64,000 nt of DNA from Opisthocomus hoazin (lineage: Eukaryota; Chordata; Aves; Opisthocomiformes; Opisthocomidae): positions 16,577,001-16,641,000 of the forward strand of contig NC_134427.1 of assembly GCF_030867145.1 (NCBI RefSeq), written 5' to 3'. How positions within the stretch are numbered: the stretch's first letter is position 1; each line of letters begins with the position of its first letter. Below the pieces are notes generated by a model. It had not been told where the DNA came from. It searched no databases and saw nothing but the letters and a program-made list of their open reading frames with translations. Made by a program: the position numbers and the translations under genes. Below are positions 14,301 to 27,400 of this stretch, piece by piece.

Positions 14301-17300
14301 TTCTCATTAAGGTAGCCAGCTATCTTGTAAGCTTTTGTTTAGCAATGATTGATAGACCATTACTAGCAAGCAGAAAAAGATGCTGTAGCAAGTCATTTAG
14401 TCCAATTCCACTCATTGCTTATATTCATTGAGGAAAGATGAAGATCCATGGAGCACAGCTTGACCATAAATAAGAATGCTTATATGAGATTAGAAAGCCC
14501 TCATTAATGCGAAGCAAGCCATGTAATTCCAAAATGAGCAATCAGAAGAGAAATTTCTGTGTGTGTGTTCCTGCACTAGAATGTTTGCAAATCGAACAAA
14601 AATCATCCTTGAAACCTCAGCTCACCCAAAAAGAGTCATAACTCACCACCGCAGCGGAATATTTTTCAAGCTGTCCAGTTAGGGAAGACGTTGCAGTAAG
14701 GCCAGTCAGTAAAAGCTGCCATGACAACAAATGGCTGAACCTATTCAGAAAGTTTGGGTAGCTCTTCAAGCATTTTAATCAGTTTTGTTTGATTAGCAAA
14801 TGTATCACTTTCCCCCTACTGACAAACTGTGCCTGTGCATGCTACCAATCTGCACTGGGCAAAACGCTCCCATCTCCACGCAGACATGGAACGAAGCAAG
14901 CTGGAGAGAATACCTACAGCACTAGCAGTAACTCAGAGGGGCCGGCATGACAAAGGCATAGGTGCCTGTGCATCCAGTCTTCTCCTGGCTCCTAATTCTC
15001 CTGTCATACTGTGCCTCATCGTCACTAAGCATCAAACACAGTCCTAGTATAAACAGTTCTCACACAGGATCAGAGACAAATGTTCTGAATTTGCACATTG
15101 GGTTTTCACATTATTTTCCAGTTCCTTCACACCTCATTTCAGTACTCCCTGTGTACTCCTATTACTGTTCTTGGAGCTACATTGTCCCTGTGTGGTGCTA
15201 CAGCATCTAAAAACGATCCATTTTTTCAGCCTCGGGCCCTTAACTTTGGGAAACAGTCAGATCCAGTTGACGTACTAGCTAAACATTGTACTGCTGAAGT
15301 CTACATTAAAAAAATTTATGGAAATCCCATCACATTGAATAGCTCGGAGCACTACAACATATTCAGTGCCAACTGCTTATACACAGAAGAACAAGCAGAT
15401 ATTGGCCAATCTCCTGGCATGCTGAAAGCCGAGATACTTACGTACATTCTGAGCATACGACACTGGATTTAGCTAGCAGGGAACAGCTCAGGAATAAGCT
15501 CATGACTTTAGGTCTTTTGCCTGGTCACAGTCTTAGTCAGGCACTATATTCCACTCTGCACAAACAAGTCCTTATTTGTTCACCCAGAAACTTGAACGGA
15601 AAGTTTACTATGCTGGATATTTCAGTCTATTTGACTAAAGTGGATTCACAGATTTCAGATGAGTAGGAGTCTTCTGTATTGGCTCTTTCTTACTAGTCTG
15701 TACTTGATTTGTGACGTGGACTACACAGAATTTTCACTGTTCTCACTATTTTTCCCTTCAAAATTGCAAGTTTTAATGAAAGATACAACATGAGAAAGGA
15801 AGTTTCCACTAAATTTTGTGTCTAATTTTCAGCCCATTCTTTATCCCACCCAAAACATACCCAAACATAGTGTCAGAAAATAGTTGGAAAATGTTACATG
15901 CTCACTGCTGAGAGAAGCTCAGAATTGTGTTGTGTCAGAGCACGTCTTTATGCAGCAGACAGATGGAATCTTGCCTTGCCCTTGAGTGTGCAAGCGCTGT
16001 AACTGCTGCCAGCACAGCAGCTGGAGGGCCTCAGGAGGAAAACAGAGGAATGCAAAAGAGAGCTCTGACGGGTGGCTGCCTTCTTCATAAGTCGTACCAA
16101 AATCTTTCACTACTGTGTTGATAGCACCACAGACAAATTCTTTGTTTGGGACTGCTAACGCAGTCTGTAATCCATGGGCTAGGGCAGTCAGGTTAAAGAC
16201 TGGGCAGAGGTAAGGATCTATCCAGACCACTAGTTCACATTAAAAATGCAACACCTTGATTCTTGCTAGAATTTTACCTTGGGATAACAGTATAAAACTC
16301 ACCAATTTTCCTCAACAAAGTAAGGCTGTGAGGAAAGGTACTCTCATCTAAGCTGTTCGCAGTGATTCGTCAGGGAAAGAAATGCTTAGAAAGGGAGAAC
16401 TAGCAAACAGCTGGTCCTTTAAGACATGGAATTAAAACTACTGCAGCCATGGCTGGGGAAGCAATACTAGAGGGGAGTGATCCTACCTTCTTCTGTGTGT
16501 ACCTCCCAGGCAAGCATCTTATTGTTATGCCAGGCTGGTTGGCCACAGATCCAGCCCCCTGCGCTCTTTACACCTTTCTGCATCTCCACTGCCTAGGGAC
16601 AGAACAGTCCTTGCTCCCCCCAGAGAACAGAGCCTGCAATTCTCTGTGCATAAATGGGACAAGGGAGAGCTCGCGTGTTTACTGCGGGCTAACAGGAGAA
16701 TCAGAATGATGCTGGCCCTACTCTCACAGGCTGCCTTCCATGTATAAACAGTCAAGCCCTCAGAAGATGCCCATTATTGCTGAGTCTGGAGAGCAACTAA
16801 TTTTAGTCAGTAGCAGAGCTTTTATAAAAGAAATTCTTCGTTAGCCAATCCTTCATTGTTGGAAGAGAACATCTCTTTCACCTGACAGACAGACTTACAT
16901 AGTTCTGTCTTCCTGGTGACACTAATGAGTAACTGCTCTGGGGATAGTTCACCCCGATCCCTCTGGCTGGCTTGCTTCAAGCTATTGGCTGCTGACTGCA
17001 CCATAACTCCCTACTACCGAGATAAATCCTCCAGGGTAGCACATTCTCTATACGCTACACTTCCTCTATCTGCTTCCCCTCTCCTCAGATCTTAACTTTA
17101 TTCTCTAAACTTAGACCCACCACAGATCAGGCCATGAAGTGTCAGAGAGTGCCTTAAATACGAATTCATTCTCCTCCTCCCACATAACCCTCACCTGCCA
17201 TCACCTCCCTGAATATAGTTACCTTCACTCTGTCTTCTCCATCCTTTACTCACACTTTGGTCTTTTACAGGCTGAGTAAGATGCAGATCTACTTGGAAAT

Positions 17301-20300
17301 GTGGCTCCTGAAATTTTCCATAAGATTCCATGCTTATTGTCTCTGAGTGACTCCAGATCAGATGTGTTCAGTTCATAAAGGCAGTCAGGGGAAGAGAACC
17401 AAACTCGGCAATGTTTCTGCCAGCTCAAGAGTGCAGCTGCTATCCTGCCTTCCTCAAAAGGTTCTGCAGGATGAAGCGTACATTTTGAACAGCTCCCTGC
17501 AGGAAAAGTACCACTGTTCTCTACCCTTGTCCCTAGGACTAGCAAGGCTAAAATCCAGTCCAAATTGAGTGCATCACTAAAGCCATTGGGTCTGATTCCA
17601 TAGGCACAGGGAACAGATCCAGTGCAAATAACAGTCATGCATTTACCAAAGTCCTCATGTTTCAAATTCACAGGACCTAAGCCTTCTGTTTCACCCAGTG
17701 ACTCTCTCACCCTGAGACTAGCTCCTAATTCCATCCATCTTCCCACCCTTTCAATCAAGTTACCAAAACCAGTGCTGATATTAAAAGCTGACTATAAACT
17801 CTCCTCTGGCTTCCACATCTGGTACCTACCTCTTCCTGAGTCTACTCCTTTCTCTCCTCTTCCTTACCCCCTGTGTGTCATCTCCTATCAGTGGAGGCTA
17901 CTGTTTTAGTGGCAGCGCCTGCTAAACTGCTTTCCAAATCATTGAGCAAAGCTGTAGCAGAGCAGCAAATGTACAAAGTTTTCATAGAACTTCATGCAGA
18001 AGCATAGCTCTTTTTTCTTTTGAGTAATGTCAAGACTTGGACATTGTATTTTTGCAATGTTAAGGGGTCGGTGGGCCATTCTGAGCCTGAGATCATGACC
18101 TCATGAGATGAAAGTTCTTCATAGCGCTAAGCTAAAAACAGTTTCCCAAGCCACTGAGAACTAATCAAATCAGATGGAAACAAGAACTGCACAAGACTCA
18201 GGGCAGACACAGACAAGAGGCTTGCAGTTTCTGTGTGCATCTACGTACAAGGACTGTTTTGGGCTCAATGGTAAGGACATGCTTCACTAAGTGGGCTCTC
18301 CTTGGGCACAAAAGAAGGGCAATACAGACCGACAGGAAGCTATAAAGAGCTCTAAAGACATCTGGACACTAAAACATCAGGCACTGATCTGACTGGCAAG
18401 ACTGAAGTTATCAGCTGTGAACAAATGAGAAGAAAAGCAAAGGGGTAAAATAAATATAAGAGAATGCAAGACATCCAGACAAATAATAATAAAAAAGTTA
18501 CAGTCCAGAAGGCACATAGGGTGCTAGGAGTGAAGCAGCCTGAATGGCTCACAGGGATACAGCAGCCAGGCTAATTTATCGAGATAGCAAGATGACATCT
18601 TCTAAAACAAGCTAAATTAATTATTTGCCTCAGTGCTCCTGAAGGAGAAAAGAAGCTGACAGAAAATGACATGTCATATAACTCTCTGGGTGACAAGGAG
18701 GCGAACTAGCAGAGATGCAAGGGTTGAGGCCTATATATCCCTCCTGTGCTACTTGGCTGCCCAGGGTAAATCCTTTAGTTGGTGAATACAGACAACATAC
18801 CAGTGACATGCCAGCAGTGCTCTGCGATGGGGAAGGTTCTGTCTGGTCATTTCCATGAAGCTCAAGACAGTCTCTAGGTCTGATTCTCCTTTGCCACAGC
18901 CTTCATGCCTTCATTTCTGCCAGCACAAAGTGACTATGAAATTCTTTCAAATAAGAATTCTCCTTTTTTTCTTGGTGGCAGCTCAACACTCCGTGTTCAC
19001 AGGTATAAATGTCTAGACAAGGTGCAAAGAAAAAATTCACGCATGAACTTATGTCGCTATTCACAAGGGAAACAGGTCAGAAGCCTTTTCCAAAGTCATG
19101 CAAAATTAACAGTGGGGAGACCTGACCTTCATCAAGCTAGGTGCAGCCCCTGTGAGCTCTTATTGCCTTGCTGCAGGTTGAAGGGGTTGCTGCCTTCCTG
19201 ATACTGAAGGGACCTCAATGTAATATAGATTTCCAGAAAAAATAAAATTTAGATCATAGTCAGTTTTTCTCTCAGCATCAATGTTAGCTCCACTTTTTCC
19301 TTTTCATAACTCACTTTCATTACAAAATAGCTCCCCTTAGTGACTGAGGGTACCCGTGCATGCAGCCTGTGCAGCACGTTATAACCACTCTCTGTTACAC
19401 GAATGCCCAGAGACCAGCGACTGTCTCCAGGGGCCTCACTCCATCCCCCAACCGAATCAACAGCAATACTCCCGCTGCAGGAAACCACACCTGCAAGGAC
19501 ATGATGTTAGAGGATTTATTTAAATATAACCAACTTACCAGAGCTAAAACTAGGGTAAACAAACTCATTTTGATTAATAAACAGGGACACAACAACTAAC
19601 CAAAAAGCAGAACGTAAAATTCTTTTTCATGCTTTTCCAGATTTTCAGAACTACATTCATGTTCAAAGCTTGAAGTAAAAAGCAGTAAAATGAGACCTGC
19701 ATATACAGTTGGCATTACTGTTGTTTTACTTTCCATAAGCATAGAAAGACCTTCGGATACCATGGTACATAGATCATGAGATTGCAAGGTGCAATGTTAT
19801 TTAGAGTCATTAAGAAGCAGAATTACAGACAAACCTTATCAAGATCTGTTTAACCACATAGGTAGAGGAATATTGAAGAAGTGAAAACATACTTGCAGTT
19901 AAGATCTTGGAAGCTATAATAATCCAGAAATTGTCTGCTCTTCTTGCACAAGTCTGACCAATTTATCTGTCCGCTGCACATCTGCTGCCGACAGTGAAGA
20001 AAACAACATTGCATAGTATTATCATCACACACAATGCAAGCAGGTAGAGTTGCATATAGACAGATGAACTTAAGGGCAGGTGGAATAATGGATAAGCTAC
20101 AAAATTCTGCAAATATATTTAAGTAAAAGAGCCTGAAATGATGCAGTTTGCATTCCCTCTTTTCAGTTGTCAGTGAGTTGGAAGATCATGGCAATTGCTC
20201 ACTTCAGACACACTCGAGAAGGTAATCAATAGAGAAGAGAGAGTAATAACGCAATTTAATTTAATATAAATAGAGTAGGATAATAAATCTCTCTCTAATC

Positions 20301-21875
20301 TATGAGATAAGTCTTTTCCCATTATGTTTCATTCTGTGCTCCTAAAACAGCATGTGTATGAGTCTCTGATGAGATATGAAAAGTGCAAAACTAAGCCACA
20401 GAGGTATGCATAGAATTGTATGTGGAATGCTATAACTAAGCAAGAGGTCATGCAAGACAAGGATAAATTTTTCCTCTTGACATTTCATAGATGTTCTTCT
20501 AGCTTTGCAAGTAACTGAACTGCACTACAAGCTCCACAGCAACCGACACACCTGAATCGGTGATACCTTAGAACAATGCATTTTGGGGCATCTGTAGCAA
20601 ACTGGTAAGAGATGAGGACATTGTTGCAATTCCAAGTGACTGGAAACAACCTAGATCAAAGCACTCATGTCAGCATGTCAATAGTTACATACTCTGGCTT
20701 AGTCCAAAGCCTGTTGTCTCCACTGGAGGACTCTTGTTGAATCCTACACGTTTTGTGAGTATCAACACAATTTCTAAGTTCCTGTCCCAACATATCAAAC
20801 TCAAGTAATGTTTCCTGGGCATGGTCTCTATTAATTATGCTGAAGTTCTGGTCAGGAATGAACAAATGGGAAACCATTTTAGAGCAAACAAGAAAAATCT
20901 GCACCTATTGCTTAGCAGATAGGAAAAAGGAAACCAAGTGTATCTTCAGTAGCCACAGGTTCCAAATTCCCAAAGTTATAAGTAACAAAAAATGTTTTAT
21001 ATACATATGATATTTCAGATCTGTGCTTACATCAGAGGCAAGTGAAACTCACTCCAATAAGTATCAGAGGTTCACAGGTAGAGGAAGGTGTAGTATCTCT
21101 AAAAAGAGATTACTCTAGGGCAGGCTAAGCAAGCAAAGAAGCCACACTTCGACTATGTTTGCATATGTTGCACTATGTACAATGTAAATTATTCCAATAC
21201 AAAAGGATCACTCAGGGATGAAGAAAGTACAAGAGACAGCTGCGGCATAACACAGGAACATTGAAGTTATTGTCGGTTTAGAAGGTTTTCTGAAATAAGA
21301 AATTAAAATTCTACTCCAAAGAAATACTGGGCCATCCTGGGGTCCAACACACCCAGATACCCTACAAGATCAGCAAAGCTCTGCACGCTCCTGGCTGCTG
21401 CCGATGGCACAAAAAATTCGGTGTCCAGGGAAGTGAGGTGGCTCTTGTTCCCAAAGAGCAAGACGACTGTGAATTGATGTTTGCACACAAAAATAGCTCT
21501 CAATACAAGATCAGCCGGACCCCGAGCTAATCAATAATTTCAGGATGGCAGTATGTAAGGGCATGTTGTGCTGGAAAGAAGAGTTAATCAATGCTTCATT
21601 ATACTCTGGCACTCAATATCAGATGCTGCAGGATGTTCCTAGTTGCACGTATTAGAGTGTGGTGCTTTTTGCCACAACACAGAACTCTCAGCAAAAAGCC
21701 CAGAAGAAACAGGGCCCATGGTTAACCTACTCATCTGTCAACACTTCTTGTATCTGGCATGTTCCCTGAGCCCTGTTGCTGTTGGCAAACCAACTCCCAA
21801 AAAACACACAGTGACAAATTCTGGTCCTAGTCATCCCCTCCAGCTCCGTCTCGTGGATAAGGCAACGGAAGGAAA
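5323..21875. other. Long non-coding stretch
   Basis: Sixteen kilobases without a supported gene. It holds the AT block at 6460 and scattered short homopolymers. A 33-codon lysine-rich open stretch after an acceptor-like AG at 12807 and a minus-strand 50-codon stretch at about 21306-21460 are noted as weak exon candidates. The 170-codon minus frame at 17246-17758 is within chance expectation. I recognise no CR1, LTR, tRNA or conserved exon. Confidence 0.55.
6460..6522. repeat. AT-rich low-complexity block
   Basis: Runs of TATATA and TTTAAAAAG make a partly self-complementary AT block. It is an ordinary low-complexity tract, with no further signal. Confidence 0.7.
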
Positions 21876-22592
21876 CACAGAATGACTTGGCTTGGAAGGG
21901 ACCTCTAGAGGTCATCTAGTCCAACACCTCTGCAGTGAGCAGGGACATCTTCAACCGCATCAGGTTGCTCAGAGCCCCGTCCAACCTGGCCTGGATGTTT
22001 CCAGGGATGGGGCATCGACCACCTCTCTGGGCAACCTGTGCCAGTGCCCCACCAAACTTATAGTACAGAAATTCTTCCTTATATCTAGTCTAAATCTCCC
22101 CTCTTTTAGTTTAAAGGCATTACCCCTTGTCCTATCACAACAGGCCCTGCTAAAAAGCTTGCCCCAATCTTTATTATAAGCCCCCTTTAAGTACTGGAAG
22201 GCTGCAATAAGGTGTCCCCACAGCCTTCTCTTTTCCGGGCTGAACAAGCCACTCCAACAAGTCCATGTCTCTCCTGTGCCGAGGGCTCCAGAGCTGGATG
22301 CAGGACTCCCGGGGAGGTCTTGCCAGAGAGGAGCAGAGGGACAGAATCCCCTCCCTCGATCTGCTGGCCACATTGCTGGGGATGCAGCCCAGGGTACAGT
22401 TGGCCTGCTGGGCTGCGAGCACACATTGTCGGCTCCTGTCCAGCTTTTAACCCATCAGTACCCCCAAGTCCTTCTCATTAGCGCTGCTCTCAATCCCTTT
22501 ACCCCCAAGCCTGTATTGATACCAGAGGTTGTCCTGACCCAGGCGCAGGACCTTGCACTTGGACCTGTTGAACCTCATGGCACGGAAATGCC
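21876..22592 (-). mobile_element. CR1 LINE fragment, degraded
   Basis: A minus-strand CR1 piece whose 3' end lies at about 21876-21935, where + strand wording such as GGTCATCTAGTCCAACACC is the reverse of the CR1 tail. Minus-strand frames give a broken RT C-terminus (MRFNRSKCKVLRLG, then NEKDLGVLMG in one frame and later segments in others). It has more frameshifts than the copy at 4760 and lacks a clean octamer tail, so it is probably older. Confidence 0.9.
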
Positions 22593-24079
22593 ATGACTTA
22601 TCCTGTTGTCTTGCTTCCGATGGGATCAAGACACAAGCTAGAGGAAAAGTAAACTGAGGCAATAAAAAGTGACCAACTTTTGTATCTTCTTTGCCTTAAA
22701 CACACAGGAATTAGGCTCTAGGTTCAGTCTTAATCTCAGGTCCCCTAAAATTTTTCTAGCTTTTCCTCCAAAGTTCTCCAAGAGACCTGGCTGAGCAGCA
22801 GGCTGAGGGGAGTTTCTGACAACGCACACTGGCAACGGGCACAGGAAAAAACAGCCCAAGTAGCTTTAGTGGGGTTTACGTACAAGTCTGGGACTATGAC
22901 CATCCCAGGATAATCTTACTTCACCCAAGAGCAGAGGGAACCCCAGTTCCCAGACGAGATGATGTAGTGATAATTCTCTGGTATCTTGACCCTCTCTCTG
23001 GGATTTCCCCTCACAGAAACACCTTGGGCCATGTGTTAAACACTTCTCTGTGCCCCTCTAGTAAAGTGTCTGGTTCTGATCTGAAACCAGTGCTGCAGGA
23101 TTGCTACTGGATTAGACAATCTAACTCTGTTTTGCCTGACTTTCATTCAGTCTCACATCCACAGATCATGAAGATAACACATACATGAGGAGAACTGGAC
23201 CAGTGGCTTATGGGGCAGGGGACAGCACGCAAACCAGCTGTCTCTTCCACAGCTGGTTAGCTATGCAGTGTGGGCTCTTTTCAGCAAGCCAGAGAAACAT
23301 ACGGGGTGCACTCCTCCATAAACTGGTGCCAGTTTCCTGCAGGTAGGGCACAGCCGTTTTCTCGTAGTCACTTCTCTGGTCATTGTTGCATTTGGAGGAC
23401 ATTTCCTTCATTCACTTATGGCATTGGCACTGATGGAAAGTGTTTATCATCTTCCTCGCCAATCTTCCATTATTATCCCACAGCTTATTAGCAATTTCGT
23501 TATCCATAATATCCACTTGAAGCGGCAGCTCCCAGTCACATTGTTAGGAGAGCAAAATGATGGACAGTTAGCCAGGGGCCTAGAGGGTCCATCAAGGGAA
23601 CCAGAACACAAGCACTCATTTGTAAAGCGCTGTCAAACTATGGAGGGCAATGAAATAGGCAAAGTGAGGCCTTGCACAAAGAAAAACCCCTTTGTTCAGC
23701 ATCCTGTCCCACAGAGCCACTTCCTGCTTAGTACAAGGTCAGTTCCCCTGAGCTGTGTGCCGATACACAACTGTGGAGTGCCAGACTCCTCCAACTTCAT
23801 TATTCCTGTCCTTTCCACTCCTCCTTGCTTGTCAAATCTCCTTCATTTTCACTAAACAGAAGTGTTTGCACACCATGACACTACTTAAAGTCTTGTAGGT
23901 GAAGATAACCCAGGGCCTGCAATGGCAAAGGGCCTGAACCCTGGCAGGAAGGAAGGTATAGTTCCTAATTATGGGCTCTACATCAGTCCAGCTCTCTGCC
24001 TAGAATCCCCACCTGAAAGGGAAGAGAACGCACCTGCCACACACCTGAGGGAGACTGCGAGATTTGATGTCTGACAATT
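22593..24079. other. Non-coding DNA between two CR1 copies
   Basis: Unique DNA. The longest frame, 145 codons at 23418-23855, has no family likeness and lacks convincing splice or promoter context. Confidence 0.55.
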
Positions 24080-24448
24080 CTGGGCTTGTTCAGCCTGGAG
24101 AAGGCTGTGAGCAGACCTAATACATACTTACAAATTTCTGAAGGGTGGGTGTCAGGAGGCCAAGCTCTTTTCAGTGGTGCCCAGTGACAGGACAAGGGGC
24201 AATGGGCACAAACTGAGGCAGAGGAAGTTCCAGCTGAACAGGAGGAAGAACTTCTTCCCTCTGAGGGTGACGGAGCCCTGGAACAGGCTGCCCAGGGAGG
24301 TTGTGGAGTCTCCTTCTCTGGAGATATTCAAGACCCGCCTGGACAAGGTCCTCTACAGCCTACTGTAGGTGACCCTGCTTCGGCAGGAGGGTTGGACTAG
24401 ATGACCCACAGAGGTCCCTTCCAACCCCTACCATTCTGTGATTCTGTA
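24080..24448 (+). mobile_element. CR1 LINE 3' fragment
   Basis: A short plus-strand CR1 copy beginning near GGGCTTGTTCAGCC and ending with CCATTCTGTGATTCTG at 24431-24446. It is very similar to the copy at 4760-5322 over the last 300 bases. It lacks a six-base ATGGGG that the other copy has at about 5020-5025. Confidence 0.9.
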
Positions 24449-27400
24449 AGATGAAAGGCTGTCCCCAGAACAAAGTGCTGTTTCAAAAGCATGTGGTGCT
24501 CGTGTCATCACATTACCTTTGGCAGCTACCTTGCAGACAGCCAACTCAGTGCCAACAGGGGCAAAGTGCAAGTTAAGAGAACTGCAATGGAGCATTGGAT
24601 TGCATCCTACTGTACTTTGGTCATAGCCAAGGACTCAAGACCACAGAAGGAAAACAAGCCTGCTAGCTAGAACTGAGGGCAACCAACTTTTGCTGGGCTC
24701 CCCAAATCCACCCTAAGTGTTCAAAACAAAGGAAACCGTTCACGAGTTTGTGTTAATTTAACACTGCCAGGGGACAGTAACTCTTCTGCCATCTTGTTCT
24801 CCAGGGTTACCCTGCTGGTTTGCCTACAGGAAGAGAGAAATACCTGCTATTGGCAAGTTCAGGTCCAGAAGTCTTTCCGAGAAGCTGCTCTCCATGGGAC
24901 AGGAGCAGTTGCTCAGTGGAGCAAACAAGGAACAAAACAGAATCCTGTTTTGTTCTAACCATCAACAAGGAGTCACCGAGTTAAAATCTCATGTTTCTTT
25001 CTGATACGAATTTAGGGCTCTTGTTCACAAGCACTTTCAGGCTGAGTTGCAGCAGCTGAAGAGGTCAGGTATAAACCAGCAAGAAAGGTTATCTCTTCAG
25101 CTGTTGCAGCCAGTTTCACACAGACTGCGAATTGGAGGCTTTGGCCACTGAAAGCTCACAGTGTAGCATGTTCACAGGCTGGAATCAGCGGTGGTTTAAG
25201 TTACAAAACAAAGCTGTGAACTGTGAGGGCTTGGGAGCCTGCTCTGGTACCAGTGATGCAATCTCTGCAGAGGAGCAAGGGCTGGCTGGAAGTACTGCCT
25301 CACGCCAGTCAGCTGGGGTCATGCGCCCTCAGCATCCTGGATTCCTGCAGCAAGTCAAAAGGATGCCGAGACCTTGACGGCTCAGTCACCTTTGAAAGTA
25401 AGTAGTGTCCTGGAATGCACAGAGATTTTTGATACACGTGCAAAGCCTCTTGTGCTATCTACAGCCAGATGCTGCTGGGATTCAGAAGTTATTTCCTACC
25501 CTTTGTGTCTGTTTGGCTGGATGCCCAGCAGTCTGAAGTGTCACTCACACTCAGTCTGAGGTGTCACCTCTATAAGAGCTATTCATACGGTCCTGTTAAA
25601 TTTTATGTAAGATTCACACCCGGGTACTACTAGACCAGTTATTTTTGCCTTTTTCTTCCTTGGACTTTCTGTAGAAACATTCATACAGACTGAGTAACAA
25701 GTTGTTTAGATAGGGAAGGAAACAGAAGTTCCCTTCTTGCCCTCTGTCCATTTACTCTTGTTTCTTCTTAGATACTACCAATATTTGAAGTCTGAAACAA
25801 GTTACTTTCATATGCTTTCCTGGGATGCTGCAGAAAACAGTAACAAAGTTTCTGGAGACGACTAAAGCTCCTCCAGTCGCAAAAAGCAGGTGGGCAGCAG
25901 CAGCAATAATTATTTTAATGCTGCCAAAATACAAACCTACACGAGGAGCACCACAAGCTCTTCAGACACATGGGCTCTATAATTAAAAGGGGGCTGGCAC
26001 ACAAAGGTCCCGTTCGTCGCATGCAGCAGCGGTGGTGCAGCCAGTGAAACCCTGTGGCTCAGACAGGGAGCTGGCACAATGTGGGGCTGCCCACGGGCTG
26101 CGCCGGTGGCCGCAGGTCAGGAGAACAGAGCCTGGTTCCACACTGGCTGTACTTCCCACAGCCAGCAACATGTCTCTTCAAAAGGAATGGTGGGAGCTTG
26201 GGCTGTCTGAGATGTCCATTGCCTGTCTGCTGTCACCAGGAGGCTGAGAGCAGCGCTGCCCGTTAATTCACGGGGAAATCCACAGTAAGCTTTCATTATC
26301 CATCAAAGCCCTGGTACTAACTTAAGATCTGAGAGCTCACTAATACTGGCATGGCATTAGTGAGCTACAGAAAGTAATCACTTGAGAGCACCGAGCAAGT
26401 TTTAAAGAACATCCCGTTCCATCCCTCCACTCCCACCCTCCAGCCAGCGTGACTCTTGCCCTCTCACTTCACAGCGCCTCCTTATCTCCCTCCCTCTCAC
26501 AGTATCTCTGACCACTACTCCTGCTATGGAAAGAAAAGTTGCCCTGCCTGGAAGTTAAAACAATTAAGAACTTCAATTGCCCTGTGATATTAAATAAGTG
26601 ATCTGTTGTGTCTCTAGTAAACTTCTTAGTGCTTCCCTCAAACAGGGATCCTTCCCCAGACAAACCTGATCAAGGTCCCTAGACCAGGACAACTACTAGC
26701 AAGCCCAGGAGAATCACAGTGTAACAAGACTGGGCAGAGCAGGACAAGGGCTGAGAGGAATGAAGGGCTGCAGACAATTGTGGGCAGCTGCCCAAGTGAG
26801 AGGGAGAACGGCTGTGGAGCCAGGGGAAGGGAGAAACTCTGCTTAACTGCACATGGAGCTCTCATCTGAAGGTGAAAGATGTCCAGTTCACTCCACGGAA
26901 CTGTGTTCATGCATTGTCAGACCGAGGGCATAAAGGAGCTTTACAACAGCGTGGTTGTGCTTGTTCAGCTAAAGATAGAGGCGCGCTGGAACTACCACAA
27001 CACACATGCCTGAACATGACCAGGGGGCAGGAGGGAAGGCAAAAGAAGCTGGAACACAGACTGCGTTTGAATGGGGCTAGCTCAAAGCCTGTAACTGCGT
27101 TAAGGAAAAGCCACACTGAAAATTCAGCTGCATACCTAAAACAAAAGATAAGAACTGCTGGAGTCTAACTCCAATTGCTGAACTTCAAAGCAAGGGGATT
27201 TCCATCTTGTTTTAAGTGGAAAGTTCAATAGGCTCAATCCAGCCACCTCCATAAACCAAGCAGAGGCTTAACCCATCTCAGAGTGATGGATAAAGCTGGC
27301 TTCTAATGGACCGTTTTCCAGAGATCAACTGCCTCCAGTCCTTGAACCCACAGTAAATGCTTAATGCTACACTGGAGCCCACAACCAAAGACATTCAGAC

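Noticed and set aside
17246-17758. 170-codon minus-strand open frame
   Set aside because: In 64 kb read in six frames one or two frames of this length are expected by chance. It has no family likeness, splice context or promoter.
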